A stretch of DNA of 44,518 bases, taken from contig JAUXWB010000535.1 of the NCBI GenBank assembly GCA_030684475.1, positions 1-44,518 on the forward strand. The letters run 5' to 3'. Below, piece after piece: positions 16,222 to 25,660 of the stretch (the stretch's first letter is position 1; each line of letters begins with the position of its first letter). Under the pieces are notes generated by a model that searched no databases, was not told the origin of the DNA, and worked only from the letters and a program-made list of their open reading frames with translations. A program made the position numbers and the translations under genes. The DNA comes from Reyranella sp. (GTDB lineage: Bacteria > Pseudomonadota > Alphaproteobacteria > Reyranellales > Reyranellaceae).

Positions 16222-17156
16222 TTCTTCTTTCCTCCCGCGGCTGCCCCGGCGCGCGATTCCCGATGGGCGATGTAGGTCGTGGCCGCCACGATGATCGCCG
16301 CCCCCACGAAGGTCCAGACGTCGGCCGTCTTGCCCCAGACCGCCATGTCCATCATGGCGGCCCACACGATGGCGAGGAAGGTGATGGACTGCAGGGCGGA
16401 AATGTCGAGCAGGCGGTAGGCCCAGGTGATGAAGAAGTATCCCATGGTGCCGAAGAAGCCGGCCGACAGGAACAGGCCGAGCTGCGGCAAGGTCGGTGTC
16501 TGCCAGTACCAGATTCCCAAGGGCGTGAAGCAGATGGCGCCGACCACGCTCTGCCACAGGACGACGACGGCGGGCTTGTCGCGGCCCGACACGACCTTGG
16601 CGATGAGGTTGGAGCCGGCGATCAGCGGCACCGCCAGCATCATCATGATGATGCCGGGGTTCATCTCGACGAGGCCGGGGCGGACGATCACCAGCATGCC
16701 GGCGAAGCCCACCGCGACGCCCAGCCAGCGCCGCCAATGCACGGTCTCGCGCAGGAACAGCACGGCGCCCAGGGTGACGAAGATCGGCCCGGTGAAGCCC
16801 AGTGCCGCCATGGTGGCGAGCGGCAGCCACACCACCGCCTCGTACCACAGGCCGTAGCCGGGCGTGTGGAAGAGGCCACGGATCCAGTGGAGCTTCATGT
16901 CGCGCGTGCGCATGCCGGCCGGGCCGACGCGCCACAGCAGGTAGGGTGCGATCAGCACGATGCCGCCGATCCAACGCCCCCACGAGACGAAGAGCGGCGG
17001 CATCTCGGTCACGAGTTCCTTCACCGAGACGTTGAGCAAGGTGAAGAAGAGCCCGGACACGACGGCCAGGAAGAAGCCGCGCGCCACGCGCGAGGGGATC
17101 AGCCGCGAAAGCGCATCGGGTGGGTCGACGACCGGTGACGATGGGAGCGCAGGCAT
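16218..17156 (-). CDS. DMT superfamily transporter (EamA domains)
   Basis: A 312-residue inner-membrane protein with about ten hydrophobic helices arranged as two EamA repeats. The first repeat begins F-F-L-A-V-V-S-G-L-F-F and the second near P-G-I-I-M-M-M-L-A-V-P. A basic C-terminal tail (G-G-K-K-K) is cytoplasmic. DMT/EamA proteins export or import amino acids, nucleosides or other small metabolites; the substrate cannot be predicted. It is the first gene of the operon that continues with SDR, hydrolase and acyl-CoA dehydrogenase, so it may move the substrate or a product of that pathway. Confidence 0.93.
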   Translation of the reverse strand: MPALPSSPVVDPPDALSRLIPSRVARGFFLAVVSGLFFTLLNVSVKELVTEMPPLFVSWGRWIGGIVLIAPYLLWRVGPAGMRTRDMKLHWIRGLFHTPGYGLWYEAVVWLPLATMAALGFTGPIFVTLGAVLFLRETVHWRRWLGVAVGFAGMLVIVRPGLVEMNPGIIMMMLAVPLIAGSNLIAKVVSGRDKPAVVVLWQSVVGAICFTPLGIWYWQTPTLPQLGLFLSAGFFGTMGYFFITWAYRLLDISALQSITFLAIVWAAMMDMAVWGKTADVWTFVGAAIIVAATTYIAHRESRAGAAAGGKKK

Positions 17157-17231
17157 GGGCCCCGGGCTTGCCCGCGCCGCCGTCGCGGGTCAAGCACGGT
17201 CGCTATTCCGAAGAGCGAGCCGGCGCGGATC

Positions 17232-17672
17232 TCATTTCAACTTGATGTGCAGGAAGTTCCAGAACCGCGCCTTCGAGGAGGCGGGGTCGATCATCTGGTT
17301 CTCACCACCCTGACCCTCGACCAGGGAAATCTCCTTGACCTGCGGATCGAGCGGTTCGAAGCGCAACGCCATGCTTTCGCGCGCCGCGTAATTCCGCCGT
17401 GTCGGGCAAGCCGTGATGCCGTCGCCGCCGAGGAAGCGATAGCGGCGACCGTCGGCCAGCAGGTAGGGACTGTCGGTGCCCTCGGACGTCCAGCAGACGC
17501 CGGTCACCGCAGCCTGCGCCTGGAGCCGCACCTCGGTGTAGCGCGACGTCTTGTTGACGTCGATCATGGCCACCGGGACCTTGTTCTCGGCCGGCTGGAA
17601 CACGATTTCCGCCGCTGCCGGCCGGAAAAATCCCAGCACCAGAACGCTGCAGAGCAGTGCCGCAATCCGCAT
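17232..17672 (-). CDS. secreted hypothetical protein, 146 aa
   Basis: A 146-residue protein with a Sec signal peptide (M-R-I-A-A-L-L-C-S-V-L-V-L, cleavage near A-A-A). The ATG at 17672 is preferred over an upstream TTG because GGGGGAA lies eight bases before it. The mature part has two cysteines (V-C-W-T-S and T-A-C-P-T), probably a disulphide, and mixed beta-rich sequence ending F-W-N-F-L-H-I-K-L-K. I do not recognise the family. It lies 56 bases downstream of the ABC permease on the same strand and could be the end of that efflux operon. Confidence 0.75.
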   Translation of the reverse strand: MRIAALLCSVLVLGFFRPAAAEIVFQPAENKVPVAMIDVNKTSRYTEVRLQAQAAVTGVCWTSEGTDSPYLLADGRRYRFLGGDGITACPTRRNYAARESMALRFEPLDPQVKEISLVEGQGGENQMIDPASSKARFWNFLHIKLK

Positions 17673-17728
17673 GTTCGTTTCCCCCGACAAACGCTTGGGC
17701 GAAGACTAGCACATCCGGCCGCCGTCGA

Positions 17729-18877
17729 TCAGTCGAGCGTGACCTTGTAGCGGCTGATGGCGAGCGTCGACACGATCAGCAGCATGGCGACCAGCGCCAC
17801 GAGCTCGGACGAGACGTCGCCCAGGTCGGCGCCCTTCAGCATCACGCCGCGCACGACGCGCATGAAGTGCGTGGCCGGCAGCGCCTCGCCGATCCACTGC
17901 GCCCACACCGGCATGCCGCGGAACGGGAACATGAAGCCCGACAGCAGGATCGAGGGCAGCATCATGAAGAACGAGGCCTGCATGGCCTGGAGCTGGTTCT
18001 GTGTCAGCGTCGAGATGGTGAAGCCGATGGCGAGGTTGACGGTGATGAACAGCGCCGTGCCGAGAGAGAGGAGGGCGATGCTGCCCTCGATCCTGACGTC
18101 GAACAACAGTCGCGCGACGGCCAGGATGACGACCATCTGCACCGAGCCGATGGCGATGTAGGGCACGATCTTGCCGATCATGACCTCGAGCGGCCGCACC
18201 GGCATGGCCAGCAGGTTCTCCATGGTGCCGCGCTCGCGCTCGCGGGTGACGGCGAGCGCCGTCATCATCACCATGGTCATGGTGAGGATCACCGCCAGCA
18301 GCCCGGGCACGATGTTGAGCCGTGCCTTGCCCTCGGGATTGTAGCGGCGCTGCACGACCAACTCGACGGCGTCGGCCTTGCTGCGCAGCCCCGCAAGCGG
18401 ACCGACGAAATCGCGGGCCAGCGCCTGGTTGATGGCGGGGCCAGCGGCGGCCAGCGGGTTGGCGGCCGCCATCGGATCGGTGGCGTCGGCGTCGATCAGG
18501 ATCTGCGCCCGCTCGCCGCGCACCAGCCGACGCGTGAAGTCCGACGGGATGGTGACGACGAACTGCACCTCGCCGCGCTGCAACAGCGCATTGGCCTCCT
18601 CCTCCGAGGTAGGGCGGTGGGTGAAGTCCATGTAGCCGGTGTTGGCCAGCGCCGAAAGCACGGTGCGGGTGATCTGGCTCTGGTCGGCGGCGATCACCGC
18701 CGTGGGCAGTCGACGCGGGTCGGTGTCGATGGCGTAGCCGAACAGCAGGAGCTGCATGATCGGCATGGCGAACATCATGGCGAAGGTCAGCCGGTCGCGG
18801 CCGAGCTGCAGCACCTCCTTGATGATGATGGCGCCCAGCCGCGCCCGGAAGCCGCGTCGCGCCACGAGCCAACGCAT
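17729..18877 (-). CDS. ABC-2 type transporter permease
   Basis: A 382-residue permease of the YhhJ/YbhR type. One N-terminal membrane helix (about 32-50, F-A-M-M-F-A-M-P-I-M-Q) is followed by a large extracytoplasmic domain (about 55-180), then five helices in the C-terminal half. The conserved E-R-E-R-G-T-M-E-N-L-L coupling-helix motif is near residues 213-223, as is usual for ABC-2 exporters. It starts two bases after the ATPase stop and would dimerise to form the pore. Together with the HlyD adaptor it makes an efflux system. E. coli YbhSR uses two permeases, whereas only one is encoded here. Confidence 0.94.
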   Translation of the reverse strand: MRWLVARRGFRARLGAIIIKEVLQLGRDRLTFAMMFAMPIMQLLLFGYAIDTDPRRLPTAVIAADQSQITRTVLSALANTGYMDFTHRPTSEEEANALLQRGEVQFVVTIPSDFTRRLVRGERAQILIDADATDPMAAANPLAAAGPAINQALARDFVGPLAGLRSKADAVELVVQRRYNPEGKARLNIVPGLLAVILTMTMVMMTALAVTRERERGTMENLLAMPVRPLEVMIGKIVPYIAIGSVQMVVILAVARLLFDVRIEGSIALLSLGTALFITVNLAIGFTISTLTQNQLQAMQASFFMMLPSILLSGFMFPFRGMPVWAQWIGEALPATHFMRVVRGVMLKGADLGDVSSELVALVAMLLIVSTLAISRYKVTLD

Positions 18878-18879
18878 GG

Positions 18880-19851
18880 TCAGGTGCCCGGCGCGTTGTC
18901 GTGCGCCGTCCCCATGAGGTGGATGAAGATGTCCTCGAGCGTGGGCTCGGCCTCCTGCCAGACGATGGCGGGGTCGCTGCCGTAAGGCTCGATCGCGCGC
19001 ATCAGCGCGTCGCGGTCGGGGCCGCAGACATGCAGCGTGGCGCCGAAGGCGGCGGCGGCGGTGACGCCCGGCGCGTCGCGCAGCCGGACCGCCAGCCGGT
19101 CGGCGCCGGGGCCGGTGGCGATGAAGGCGGAGAGGCCTGAGTGCCGGATGATGTCCAGGGCGGTGCCGCGCGCCATCAGCTCGCCATAGGCGATGTAGGC
19201 GATCTCGTGACAGCGTTCGGCCTCGTCCATGTAGTGCGTCGACACCAACACGGTGATGCCTTGCGCGGCGTAGCTGTGGATCTCGTCCCAGAAGGCGCGC
19301 CGCGCCTTGGGGTCGACGCCGGCGGTCGGCTCATCGAGCAGCAGCAGTTTGGGCTCGTGCAGCACGCAGGCGGCGAGCGCCAGGCGCTGCTTCCAGCCGC
19401 CCGACAGGGCGCCGGCGAGCTGGCCCTGGCGCGTGGTGAGGGCGAGCCGCTCGAGCGACTGGTCGACGCGCTGCTTCAGGCGGTCGAGCCCATAGACGCG
19501 GCCGACGAATTCGAGGTTCTCGCGGATGGTGAGATCCTCGTAGAGGCCGAACTTCTGCGTCATGTAGCCGGTCTCGCGCTTGATCCGCTCGCGGTGGCGC
19601 ACGAGATCGTGGCCGAGGCAGGTGCCGCTGCCGCCGTCGGGCGTCAGCAGGCCGCAGATCATGCGCAAGGTCGTGGTCTTGCCCGAACCGTTGGGACCGA
19701 GGAAGCCGCAGATGCGGCCCTGTTCGACGGCGAGGCTGAAATGGTCGACGACGGTGCGCGGGCCGTAGCGCTTGACGAGATCGTGGACGTCGATGGCCAA
19801 GGTCGGAGGGGCCAGGGTCGCAGGGGCCAGGGTCGCAGGGGCGGTCGCCAT
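18880..19851 (-). CDS. ABC transporter ATP-binding protein
   Basis: A 323-residue ATPase. Walker A is G52-P-N-G-S-G-K58-T-T, the signature L-S-G-G-W-K-Q is at 149-155, Walker B L-L-L-L-D-E-P with Asp173-Glu174, and the H-loop follows in V-S-T-H-Y. The C-terminal extension (about 235-323) is typical of the CcmA/YbhF-type exporter ATPases; here it is a single ATPase domain, whereas E. coli YbhF has two fused. The N-terminus carries an A-T-L-A-P repeat made by a 15-bp DNA repeat. It energises the adjacent permease and is preceded by the adaptor gene with a four-base gap. Confidence 0.95.
   Translation of the reverse strand: MATAPATLAPATLAPPTLAIDVHDLVKRYGPRTVVDHFSLAVEQGRICGFLGPNGSGKTTTLRMICGLLTPDGGSGTCLGHDLVRHRERIKRETGYMTQKFGLYEDLTIRENLEFVGRVYGLDRLKQRVDQSLERLALTTRQGQLAGALSGGWKQRLALAACVLHEPKLLLLDEPTAGVDPKARRAFWDEIHSYAAQGITVLVSTHYMDEAERCHEIAYIAYGELMARGTALDIIRHSGLSAFIATGPGADRLAVRLRDAPGVTAAAAFGATLHVCGPDRDALMRAIEPYGSDPAIVWQEAEPTLEDIFIHLMGTAHDNAPGT
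19793..19837. repeat. 15-bp tandem repeat in coding sequence
   Basis: GGGGCCAGGGTCGCA occurs twice exactly (19808-19822, 19823-19837), with a third diverged copy before it (19793-19807, 11 of 15 matching). It encodes repeated A-T-L-A-P in the N-terminus of the ABC ATPase. The in-frame unit could vary in number between strains without breaking the gene. Confidence 0.8.
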
Positions 19852-19855
19852 GCCG

Positions 19856-20851
19856 CTATTCCGTGAAAGGCTCGACGGCGACCGGCAGGCCGGGCGACAG
19901 CGGCGCCTGCGCCGGTTCCGGCCGCGCCTCGATCAGGAACACGAGCTTGGTCCGCGCGCTTTGCGAATAGATCACCGGTGGCGTGAACTCGGCCCGCGGC
20001 GAGACGTAGATGATGGTGGCCTTGAGGTCCGGGGGGCAGGCGTCGCAGGTGAAACTGACCTGCTTGCCCATTCTTGCCCGCGCCACGTCCTCCTCGGGCA
20101 CGAAGAAGCGCAGCTTTACGCGGAACGACGGCAGCAGCGAGACCACGGGTGAACCGGCCGGCACCCATTCGCCGACATTGAAGAAGGTGTTCTCGACCAG
20201 CGCGTCCTCCGGCGCCACCGGCATCACATCTTCGAGTCGCTTCCTCGCCTGGTCGAGATTGGCCTCGCCCTGCTCGATCAGCGCCGCGGCAGCGTTGATC
20301 TCGGACTGGCGGGCGGCGAGGTCGCCGACTTTTTCCTGGGCGGCGAGCGAAGCGGCGCGCGAGCGCAGTTGGCGCACTTGGGCATCGGCCGCCTCATGGG
20401 CCTGGCGGGTCGAGATGCCGCGACCGACCAGCTCGGTCTGACGTTTGAGTTCGGACTCGGCCTGCACCAGGGCGGCCTCGACCTCGCGCTGCTGGGCGCG
20501 GATCACGTCCTGCTCCTCCGGCCGCTTGCCGGTGAGCATGTTCTGGTGCCGCGCCTTGGCCTCGGCGAGGGCGGCTTCGGCCCGCGCGACCTCGGCCTTG
20601 GCCATCACGGGATCTATGACGAACAGCCGGTCGCCCTTCTTGACCAGGCTGCCGCGTTCGACCGGCCGCTCGATGAGGCGGCCGGCGACGGGTGGGGCGA
20701 TCAGGCTGGTCTCGCCTTCGACATAGCCGAGATAGCCGGCGGGATCGGGGCCGAGTCCTAGCAGGGCAAGGGCGCGGTCGCCCCAGACCCCGTAGCTGAC
20801 GAGGAGCGCGGCGGCCACGGCCGCGACGACGATCAGCGGTGCGCGTTTCAT
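19856..20851 (-). CDS. HlyD-family periplasmic adaptor of the ABC efflux system
   Basis: A 331-residue membrane-fusion protein. The start at 20851 overlaps the TetR stop by four bases (ATGA) and gives a signal-anchor M-K-R-A-P-L-I-V-V-A-A-V; the upstream extension of the frame lies within TetR. After the anchor comes a half-lipoyl motif (Y-V-E-G-E-T; A-P-P-V-A-G-R-L), a long coiled coil of Ala/Glu/Gln heptads at about 85-205, the second lipoyl half, then a beta-barrel domain. It resembles E. coli YbhG. It would bridge the ABC permease to an outer-membrane channel, which is not encoded here. Confidence 0.93.
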   Translation of the reverse strand: MKRAPLIVVAAVAAALLVSYGVWGDRALALLGLGPDPAGYLGYVEGETSLIAPPVAGRLIERPVERGSLVKKGDRLFVIDPVMAKAEVARAEAALAEAKARHQNMLTGKRPEEQDVIRAQQREVEAALVQAESELKRQTELVGRGISTRQAHEAADAQVRQLRSRAASLAAQEKVGDLAARQSEINAAAALIEQGEANLDQARKRLEDVMPVAPEDALVENTFFNVGEWVPAGSPVVSLLPSFRVKLRFFVPEEDVARARMGKQVSFTCDACPPDLKATIIYVSPRAEFTPPVIYSQSARTKLVFLIEARPEPAQAPLSPGLPVAVEPFTE

Positions 20852-21483
20852 GACGCCGCCTCGGGAACCGGGCGCAACGCGTGCAGGATCAGGTCGGCGT
20901 GGTGGCGCGCCAGCGCGCGAACATCGAGCTTCTCGGCGCCGATCGGCTCGAACACCGTGCGCCACAGGCCGCCCAGCAGCATGGCGCCCACCATCGAGCG
21001 CACCGTCATGGCGGGATCGACCTTGCGGAACTCGCCCTGGGCGATGCCGCGCGCGATCAGCCCTTCCATGAGAGGCAGGCCGCGGCCGATCACCTCCTTG
21101 AGATAGAAGCGGCCGATCTCGGGGAAGGCGCGCGATTCGGAGATCACGATCTTGGCCACCGACGCCATCGGCGTGTCCTCGATGCGGCTCGCCATGAACT
21201 CCAGGATGCGCGGAATCAACGGCGCGACGGGGCCACGATGGGCGGCGAGCATCGCCTCGATCAGGCCGAGGTTGCGGCCCACCGCCTGCTGGATGACGCC
21301 TTTGAAGAGGGCGGGCTTGTCGTCGAAATAGAGATAGATCGCGGCCTTGGAGAGCCCGGCACGCTCGGCCACGTCGTCGAGGCGTGTGGCGGCGAATCCC
21401 TTTTCGACGAACAGCGCCAGCGCCGCGTCGAGGATCTCCTGCGGCCGTTCAGCGGGCGCGCGACGTTGTTTTACCGCTTTCAT
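20848..21483 (-). CDS. TetR-family repressor of the efflux operon
   Basis: A 211-residue regulator with the DNA-binding domain at about residues 12-60: I-L-D-A-A-L-A-L-F-V-E-K-G-F, helix-turn-helix T-R-L-D-D-V-A-E-R-A-G-L-S-K-A-A-I-Y-L-Y-F and D-D-K-P-A-L-F. The C-terminal domain resembles the TetR_C group found in CecR-like regulators. It is the first gene of the TetR-HlyD-ATPase-permease operon and overlaps the adaptor start by four bases. An inverted repeat with 8-bp arms lies four bases before its start codon, so it probably represses its own operon and perhaps the divergent VOC gene. Confidence 0.95.
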   Translation of the reverse strand: MKAVKQRRAPAERPQEILDAALALFVEKGFAATRLDDVAERAGLSKAAIYLYFDDKPALFKGVIQQAVGRNLGLIEAMLAAHRGPVAPLIPRILEFMASRIEDTPMASVAKIVISESRAFPEIGRFYLKEVIGRGLPLMEGLIARGIAQGEFRKVDPAMTVRSMVGAMLLGGLWRTVFEPIGAEKLDVRALARHHADLILHALRPVPEAAS

Positions 21484-21486
21484 ACC

Positions 21487-21510
21487 AACTAACTTACTGG
21501 TCAGTTAGTT
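21487..21510. promoter_or_regulatory. probable TetR operator in divergent promoter
   Basis: AACTAACT and AGTTAGTT form perfect 8-bp inverted arms around an 8-bp spacer (TACTGGTC). The site lies between the TetR start (21483) and the divergent VOC gene (21571), in an AT-rich stretch. The length and position fit a TetR-dimer operator controlling both directions. Confidence 0.75.
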
Positions 21511-21570
21511 TATTGTCAAGGGCTGCCGACCCGGCGAAAAGCGGCCTAAACTCATGCTTTGGAGGCTCCC

Positions 21571-22170
21571 ATGGACACTGTTTTCGAGACGACCTCGCGT
21601 CGCCGCCGCACGCTCGATCCCAAGCCCGCCACGCCGGTGCTGTTCGCCCACTTCGTGCTGCGCTCCTCGAACATCCAGCCGATGATCGACTGGTACTCGG
21701 CGGTGCTGAACATGCATGTCGTGCAGCGGACGGATTACATCTGCTTCCTGACCTACGACGACGAGCATCATCGGCTGGGCATCGTGAACCTGGCCGGGCT
21801 GAAGGTGCCCGATGCCAAGACGTCGGGCCTGGCGCACGTCGCCTACACGTTCCGCGACATCGGCCAGCTGCTCTCGACCTATCGCCGCGTGAAGAATCTC
21901 GGCATCGCGCCTGCGCGCTGCATCCATCACGGCCCGACCGTGTCGATCTACTATCGCGATCCCGACGGCAACGGCGTCGAGCTGCAGGTCGACCGCTACG
22001 CCACCAAGGAGGCGACCGCGGCCTATTTCCAGACCGAGGCGTTCAAGAAAAACCCGATCGGCGTCGTGTTCGATCCCGAGGCGCTGGTGCAGGCCTACGA
22101 GGCCGGCGCGCCGGAGAGCGAGCTTCTCGACATGCCCGAGGGCCCGCCCGCGCCAGGTCAGTCGCGCTAG
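21571..22170 (+). CDS. VOC family protein, extradiol-dioxygenase-like
   Basis: A 199-residue protein related to catechol-type extradiol dioxygenases. The ATG at 21571 is chosen over an upstream TTG because GGAG sits seven bases before it. A His near the start of the domain (F-A-H-F-V-L-R), a second (L-A-H-V-A-Y-T-F), and Glu in N-G-V-E-L-Q-V-D are in the order of the iron ligands His-His-Glu in this fold, and D-P-D-G-N-G is the usual closing turn. It contains one VOC domain where classical ring-cleaving enzymes have two. It may act on a catechol-like compound; divergence from the efflux operon across a TetR site suggests joint control. Confidence 0.85.
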   Translation: MDTVFETTSRRRRTLDPKPATPVLFAHFVLRSSNIQPMIDWYSAVLNMHVVQRTDYICFLTYDDEHHRLGIVNLAGLKVPDAKTSGLAHVAYTFRDIGQLLSTYRRVKNLGIAPARCIHHGPTVSIYYRDPDGNGVELQVDRYATKEATAAYFQTEAFKKNPIGVVFDPEALVQAYEAGAPESELLDMPEGPPAPGQSR

Positions 22171-22245
22171 AGTCGAACCAGCGCGCTCATTGTCTTTACT
22201 GCTCTGTGCGGGCTCCCGCGCGTGTGAAGGCGCTGCCCGCCCGCC

Positions 22246-22263
22246 AGCGCATCAGAATGCGCT
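22246..22263. other. small hairpin between convergent genes
   Basis: AGCGCAT and ATGCGCT form a 7-bp stem around CAGA, ending at the stop codon of the minus-strand DUF202 gene. No T-run follows, so termination is only a possibility. The rest of 22171-22262 shows nothing recognisable. Confidence 0.3.
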
Positions 22264-22634
22264 TAGAACAGCCAGAACAGGGCGGAACCGCCCATCAGCA
22301 CGACGGCGATCGAGGTCAGCACCAGCAAGAGGTTCGCCGGACGATAGGTTTCGCTCTCGATCGTCCGGCCGACGTGCAGATAGTGCCAGATTGCACCGCA
22401 CATGATGGCGATGCCCAGGACGACGAGGCCGATGCCGAGCTTCTCGACGTGGCGGTTGGCGGCGTCGGATCCCGGCACGATCTGATGGACCTCCATCAGG
22501 AACAGGCTGAAGCGGTTGATGGCGACGCCGAGCGTCATGATGGCGATGGCGGTGCGGACCCAGGCGAGGATGGTCCGTTCGTTGGCGAGATGCTCGGCGA
22601 CGTGCGCGTTCTTCTTCTGCGGTGGGCTTTCCAT
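22263..22634 (-). CDS. DUF202/YidH family membrane protein
   Basis: A 123-residue protein with a soluble N-terminus and three membrane helices. The family motif is present: L-A-N-E-R-T-I-L-A-W-V-R-T at about 16-28 leading into helix 1, helix 2 (L-G-I-G-L-V-V-L-G-I-A-I), and helix 3 near the C-terminus (L-L-L-V-L-T-S-I-A-V-V-L). The ATG at 22634 has GGGGAGA just upstream. YidH-like proteins sit in the inner membrane; their function is not established. It is on the same strand as the acyl-CoA dehydrogenase gene, 76 bases downstream of its stop. Confidence 0.92.
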   Translation of the reverse strand: MESPPQKKNAHVAEHLANERTILAWVRTAIAIMTLGVAINRFSLFLMEVHQIVPGSDAANRHVEKLGIGLVVLGIAIMCGAIWHYLHVGRTIESETYRPANLLLVLTSIAVVLMGGSALFWLF

Positions 22635-22710
22635 CGATCTCTCCCCTGATGCAACGAAGAAGGGCGCAACCCCGAAGGATCGCGCCCCGATTCCGTCCGT
22701 CAAGTCGGGT

Positions 22711-23934
<1,224 letters not shown>

Positions 23935-24065
23935 CGCTCTCTCCCTTTGTGCTGGGTCGGACTCTGGCCGAAAATGCGGGCAATGTGAACGGCCATTCAG
24001 GCTGCGGCGCATCCCAAGGTGCCGCACCCGGGTTTCGGCGCGCGGACAGGACGCGGAGGAAAACT

Positions 24066-25160
24066 GTGAAAATTGCCAGCTTCGAAGCGACCACGCTCAA
24101 CATTCCGGAAGACGACCCGTTGGCGAACATGCCGGAGGAAGCCGGCCGCACCCGGCCGGTCATTATCCTGCGCCTGCGCACCGACAGCGGCATCGAGGGC
24201 ATCGGCGTGACGCTCTATGGCGGCAGGATGACCCGCAGCCTGCACGCCGCGGTCGAGGATCTCGCCGCCCTCACCGTGGGCGAGGACCCGCTCCGGATCG
24301 AGAAGATCGTGGCCAAGCTACGCGCCGGCACCGGCGATGCCTGCGGGCCGGGCGGCATCTTCACCCTGGCGCTCTCGGCGATCGACGTGGCGCTGTGGGA
24401 CATCAAGGGCAAAGCGCTCAGCCAGCCGCTGTGGAAGCTGCTGGGCGGCCATCGCGACCGCGTGCCGACCTACGCCTCGGGTTCGCTCCGGCGCGGATTG
24501 ACGGACCAGCAGGCGCAGCGGGCAGCGCAGATCCTTCTGCAGAAGGGTTTCCGCGAGATGAAGACCCAGATGGCGCTGCCCGGCAATCCGACGCCGGCCG
24601 AGGAGGTGCGCCGCGTGCGCGTGGTGCGCGACGCGATCGGCCCGGACATCAAGTTGATGTGCGACATCAACCAGCGCTGGCGGCCGGAGCAGGCGATCGA
24701 CATCGGCAGCAGGATCGAGGATGTGGGCCTGTTCTGGCTGGAGGACGTGACCGCGGCCGACGACTATGCCGGTCTCGCCCGTGTCACCGCGGCACTCAAG
24801 ACACCGATTGCCGGCGGCGAATATGTCTGGGGCATCGTTCCCTTTCGCCACATGATCGAGGCGCGTTCGGTCGACATCGTGATGATCGACCTCGCGCGCG
24901 TGGGCGGCGTCAGCCAATGGATGAAGGTGGCCGGCATGGCCGAGGCTTTCAACCTGCCGGTGGTGAGCCACGTGATGCCCGAGATACTAGTGCATCTCGT
25001 GGCCGCCTGCCCGAACGGCCTCACGGTCGAGTACATGCCGTGGATGCTGGCGCTCTACGAGGAGACGCCGGCGATCGAGAAAGGCCAGCTCGTCCTGCCG
25101 GACAAGCCGGGACTCGGCCTCAAGTTCGACGAGAAGGTGATCGCAAGGTTCAGAGCGTAG
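24066..25160 (+). CDS. mandelate racemase/muconate-lactonizing enzyme family protein
   Basis: A 364-residue enolase-superfamily enzyme starting at GTG, with GGAGG nine bases upstream. The capping domain is followed by a TIM barrel with the metal ligands Asp200 (M-C-D-I-N), Glu226 (W-L-E-D) and Glu252 (G-G-E-Y), and the Asp275-His302 dyad (I-D-L-A; V-S-H-V) typical of the mandelate racemase group. The strand-2 K-x-K motif is K166-T-Q168: the first Lys is kept and the second is Gln. This suggests acid/base chemistry on one face by His302 with a modified opposite face. Likely substrates are sugar acids or other alpha-hydroxy acids (dehydration or epimerisation), not determinable here. Confidence 0.93.
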   Translation: MKIASFEATTLNIPEDDPLANMPEEAGRTRPVIILRLRTDSGIEGIGVTLYGGRMTRSLHAAVEDLAALTVGEDPLRIEKIVAKLRAGTGDACGPGGIFTLALSAIDVALWDIKGKALSQPLWKLLGGHRDRVPTYASGSLRRGLTDQQAQRAAQILLQKGFREMKTQMALPGNPTPAEEVRRVRVVRDAIGPDIKLMCDINQRWRPEQAIDIGSRIEDVGLFWLEDVTAADDYAGLARVTAALKTPIAGGEYVWGIVPFRHMIEARSVDIVMIDLARVGGVSQWMKVAGMAEAFNLPVVSHVMPEILVHLVAACPNGLTVEYMPWMLALYEETPAIEKGQLVLPDKPGLGLKFDEKVIARFRA

Positions 25161-25369
25161 GCCCCGGGCGCAGCCTTCCCCAAGGCGACGTGTTATAGTG
25201 ACGTCATGCACCCGGCCTTTCCCTTGCGCGCGAATACAAGCGTCGCGTTGACAGCGCCTTCAACGGCCGCGTCAACCAAGATGGTGCTATTAGCGATCCG
25301 AGCGGAGGGCGTCTCTCTTTGAAGGAAGAAACTAGGCGGCATCTGCGGTGAGCGCGTCATTTGTCGGCG
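25161..25369. other. lower-GC intergenic islet with an in-frame ORF remnant
   Basis: This region drops to near 50% G+C against about two thirds around it. On the plus strand, 25208-25351 reads as an open stretch of about 47 codons without a usable start (…R-E-Y-K-R-R-V-D-S-A-F-N-G-R-V-N…K-E-E-T-R-R-H-L-R) ending in TGA, in the same frame as the HEPN-like gene that follows 18 bases later. It may be the tail of a decayed or unusually started partner gene. Protein-like composition is the only support. Confidence 0.35.
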
Positions 25370-25660
25370 ATGGTTGAAGCTCGCGTGGAAATCAAACTTC
25401 CTGAAGTGATCGCTCATACCGCGTACTACGCGATGCATCACGCCACTTTGGCTCTATTTGTCGAGCGAGGATTGCCGTTGCCCAAGACGCACAGCGGCTT
25501 GATCACTCGGCTTAGTCAACTCGATCGCGAGGCTTCCTTGCCCCGCCTGATTGCCGATTACGAGGCAGAAGACACCCTGACAGTCGAACATGCACGCGCA
25601 GCGCGTGATGAAGCGATTGCATTCGTTTCTTTCTGCGAGCGGCTGCTCGGAGGATCGTAG
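25370..25660 (+). CDS. short HEPN-domain-like protein
   Basis: A 96-residue protein read from the ATG at 25370 (a TTG nine bases upstream is an alternative). It has the HEPN-type core A-Y-Y-A-M-H-H-A-T-L-A-L-F, then K-T-H-S-G-L-I at about residue 42 and a R-L-I-A-D-Y segment, followed by a final helix with A-I-A-F-V. The family is usually about 130 residues; this one is shorter at the N-terminus and between the middle helices. No nucleotidyltransferase (MNT) antitoxin gene is next to it. The R-x4-6-H RNase motif is not evident, so it may be a non-catalytic HEPN. Its base composition differs from neighbours, suggesting transfer. Confidence 0.7.
   Translation: MVEARVEIKLPEVIAHTAYYAMHHATLALFVERGLPLPKTHSGLITRLSQLDREASLPRLIADYEAEDTLTVEHARAARDEAIAFVSFCERLLGGS

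Noticed and set aside
13567..16275. Plus-strand ORF of 902 codons
   Set aside because: Antisense to the intact acyl-CoA dehydrogenase, hydrolase and SDR genes, all of which show full motifs.
17706..18872. Minus-strand ORF of 388 codons overlapping the ABC permease
   Set aside because: Another frame of the permease; the frame ending at 17729 has the membrane helices and the E-R-E-R-G-T motif.
25206..25319. 37-codon ORF starting at an ATG upstream of the HEPN-like gene
   Set aside because: Ala/Thr/Ser-rich with no support; the neighbouring frame looks more protein-like but has no start codon.
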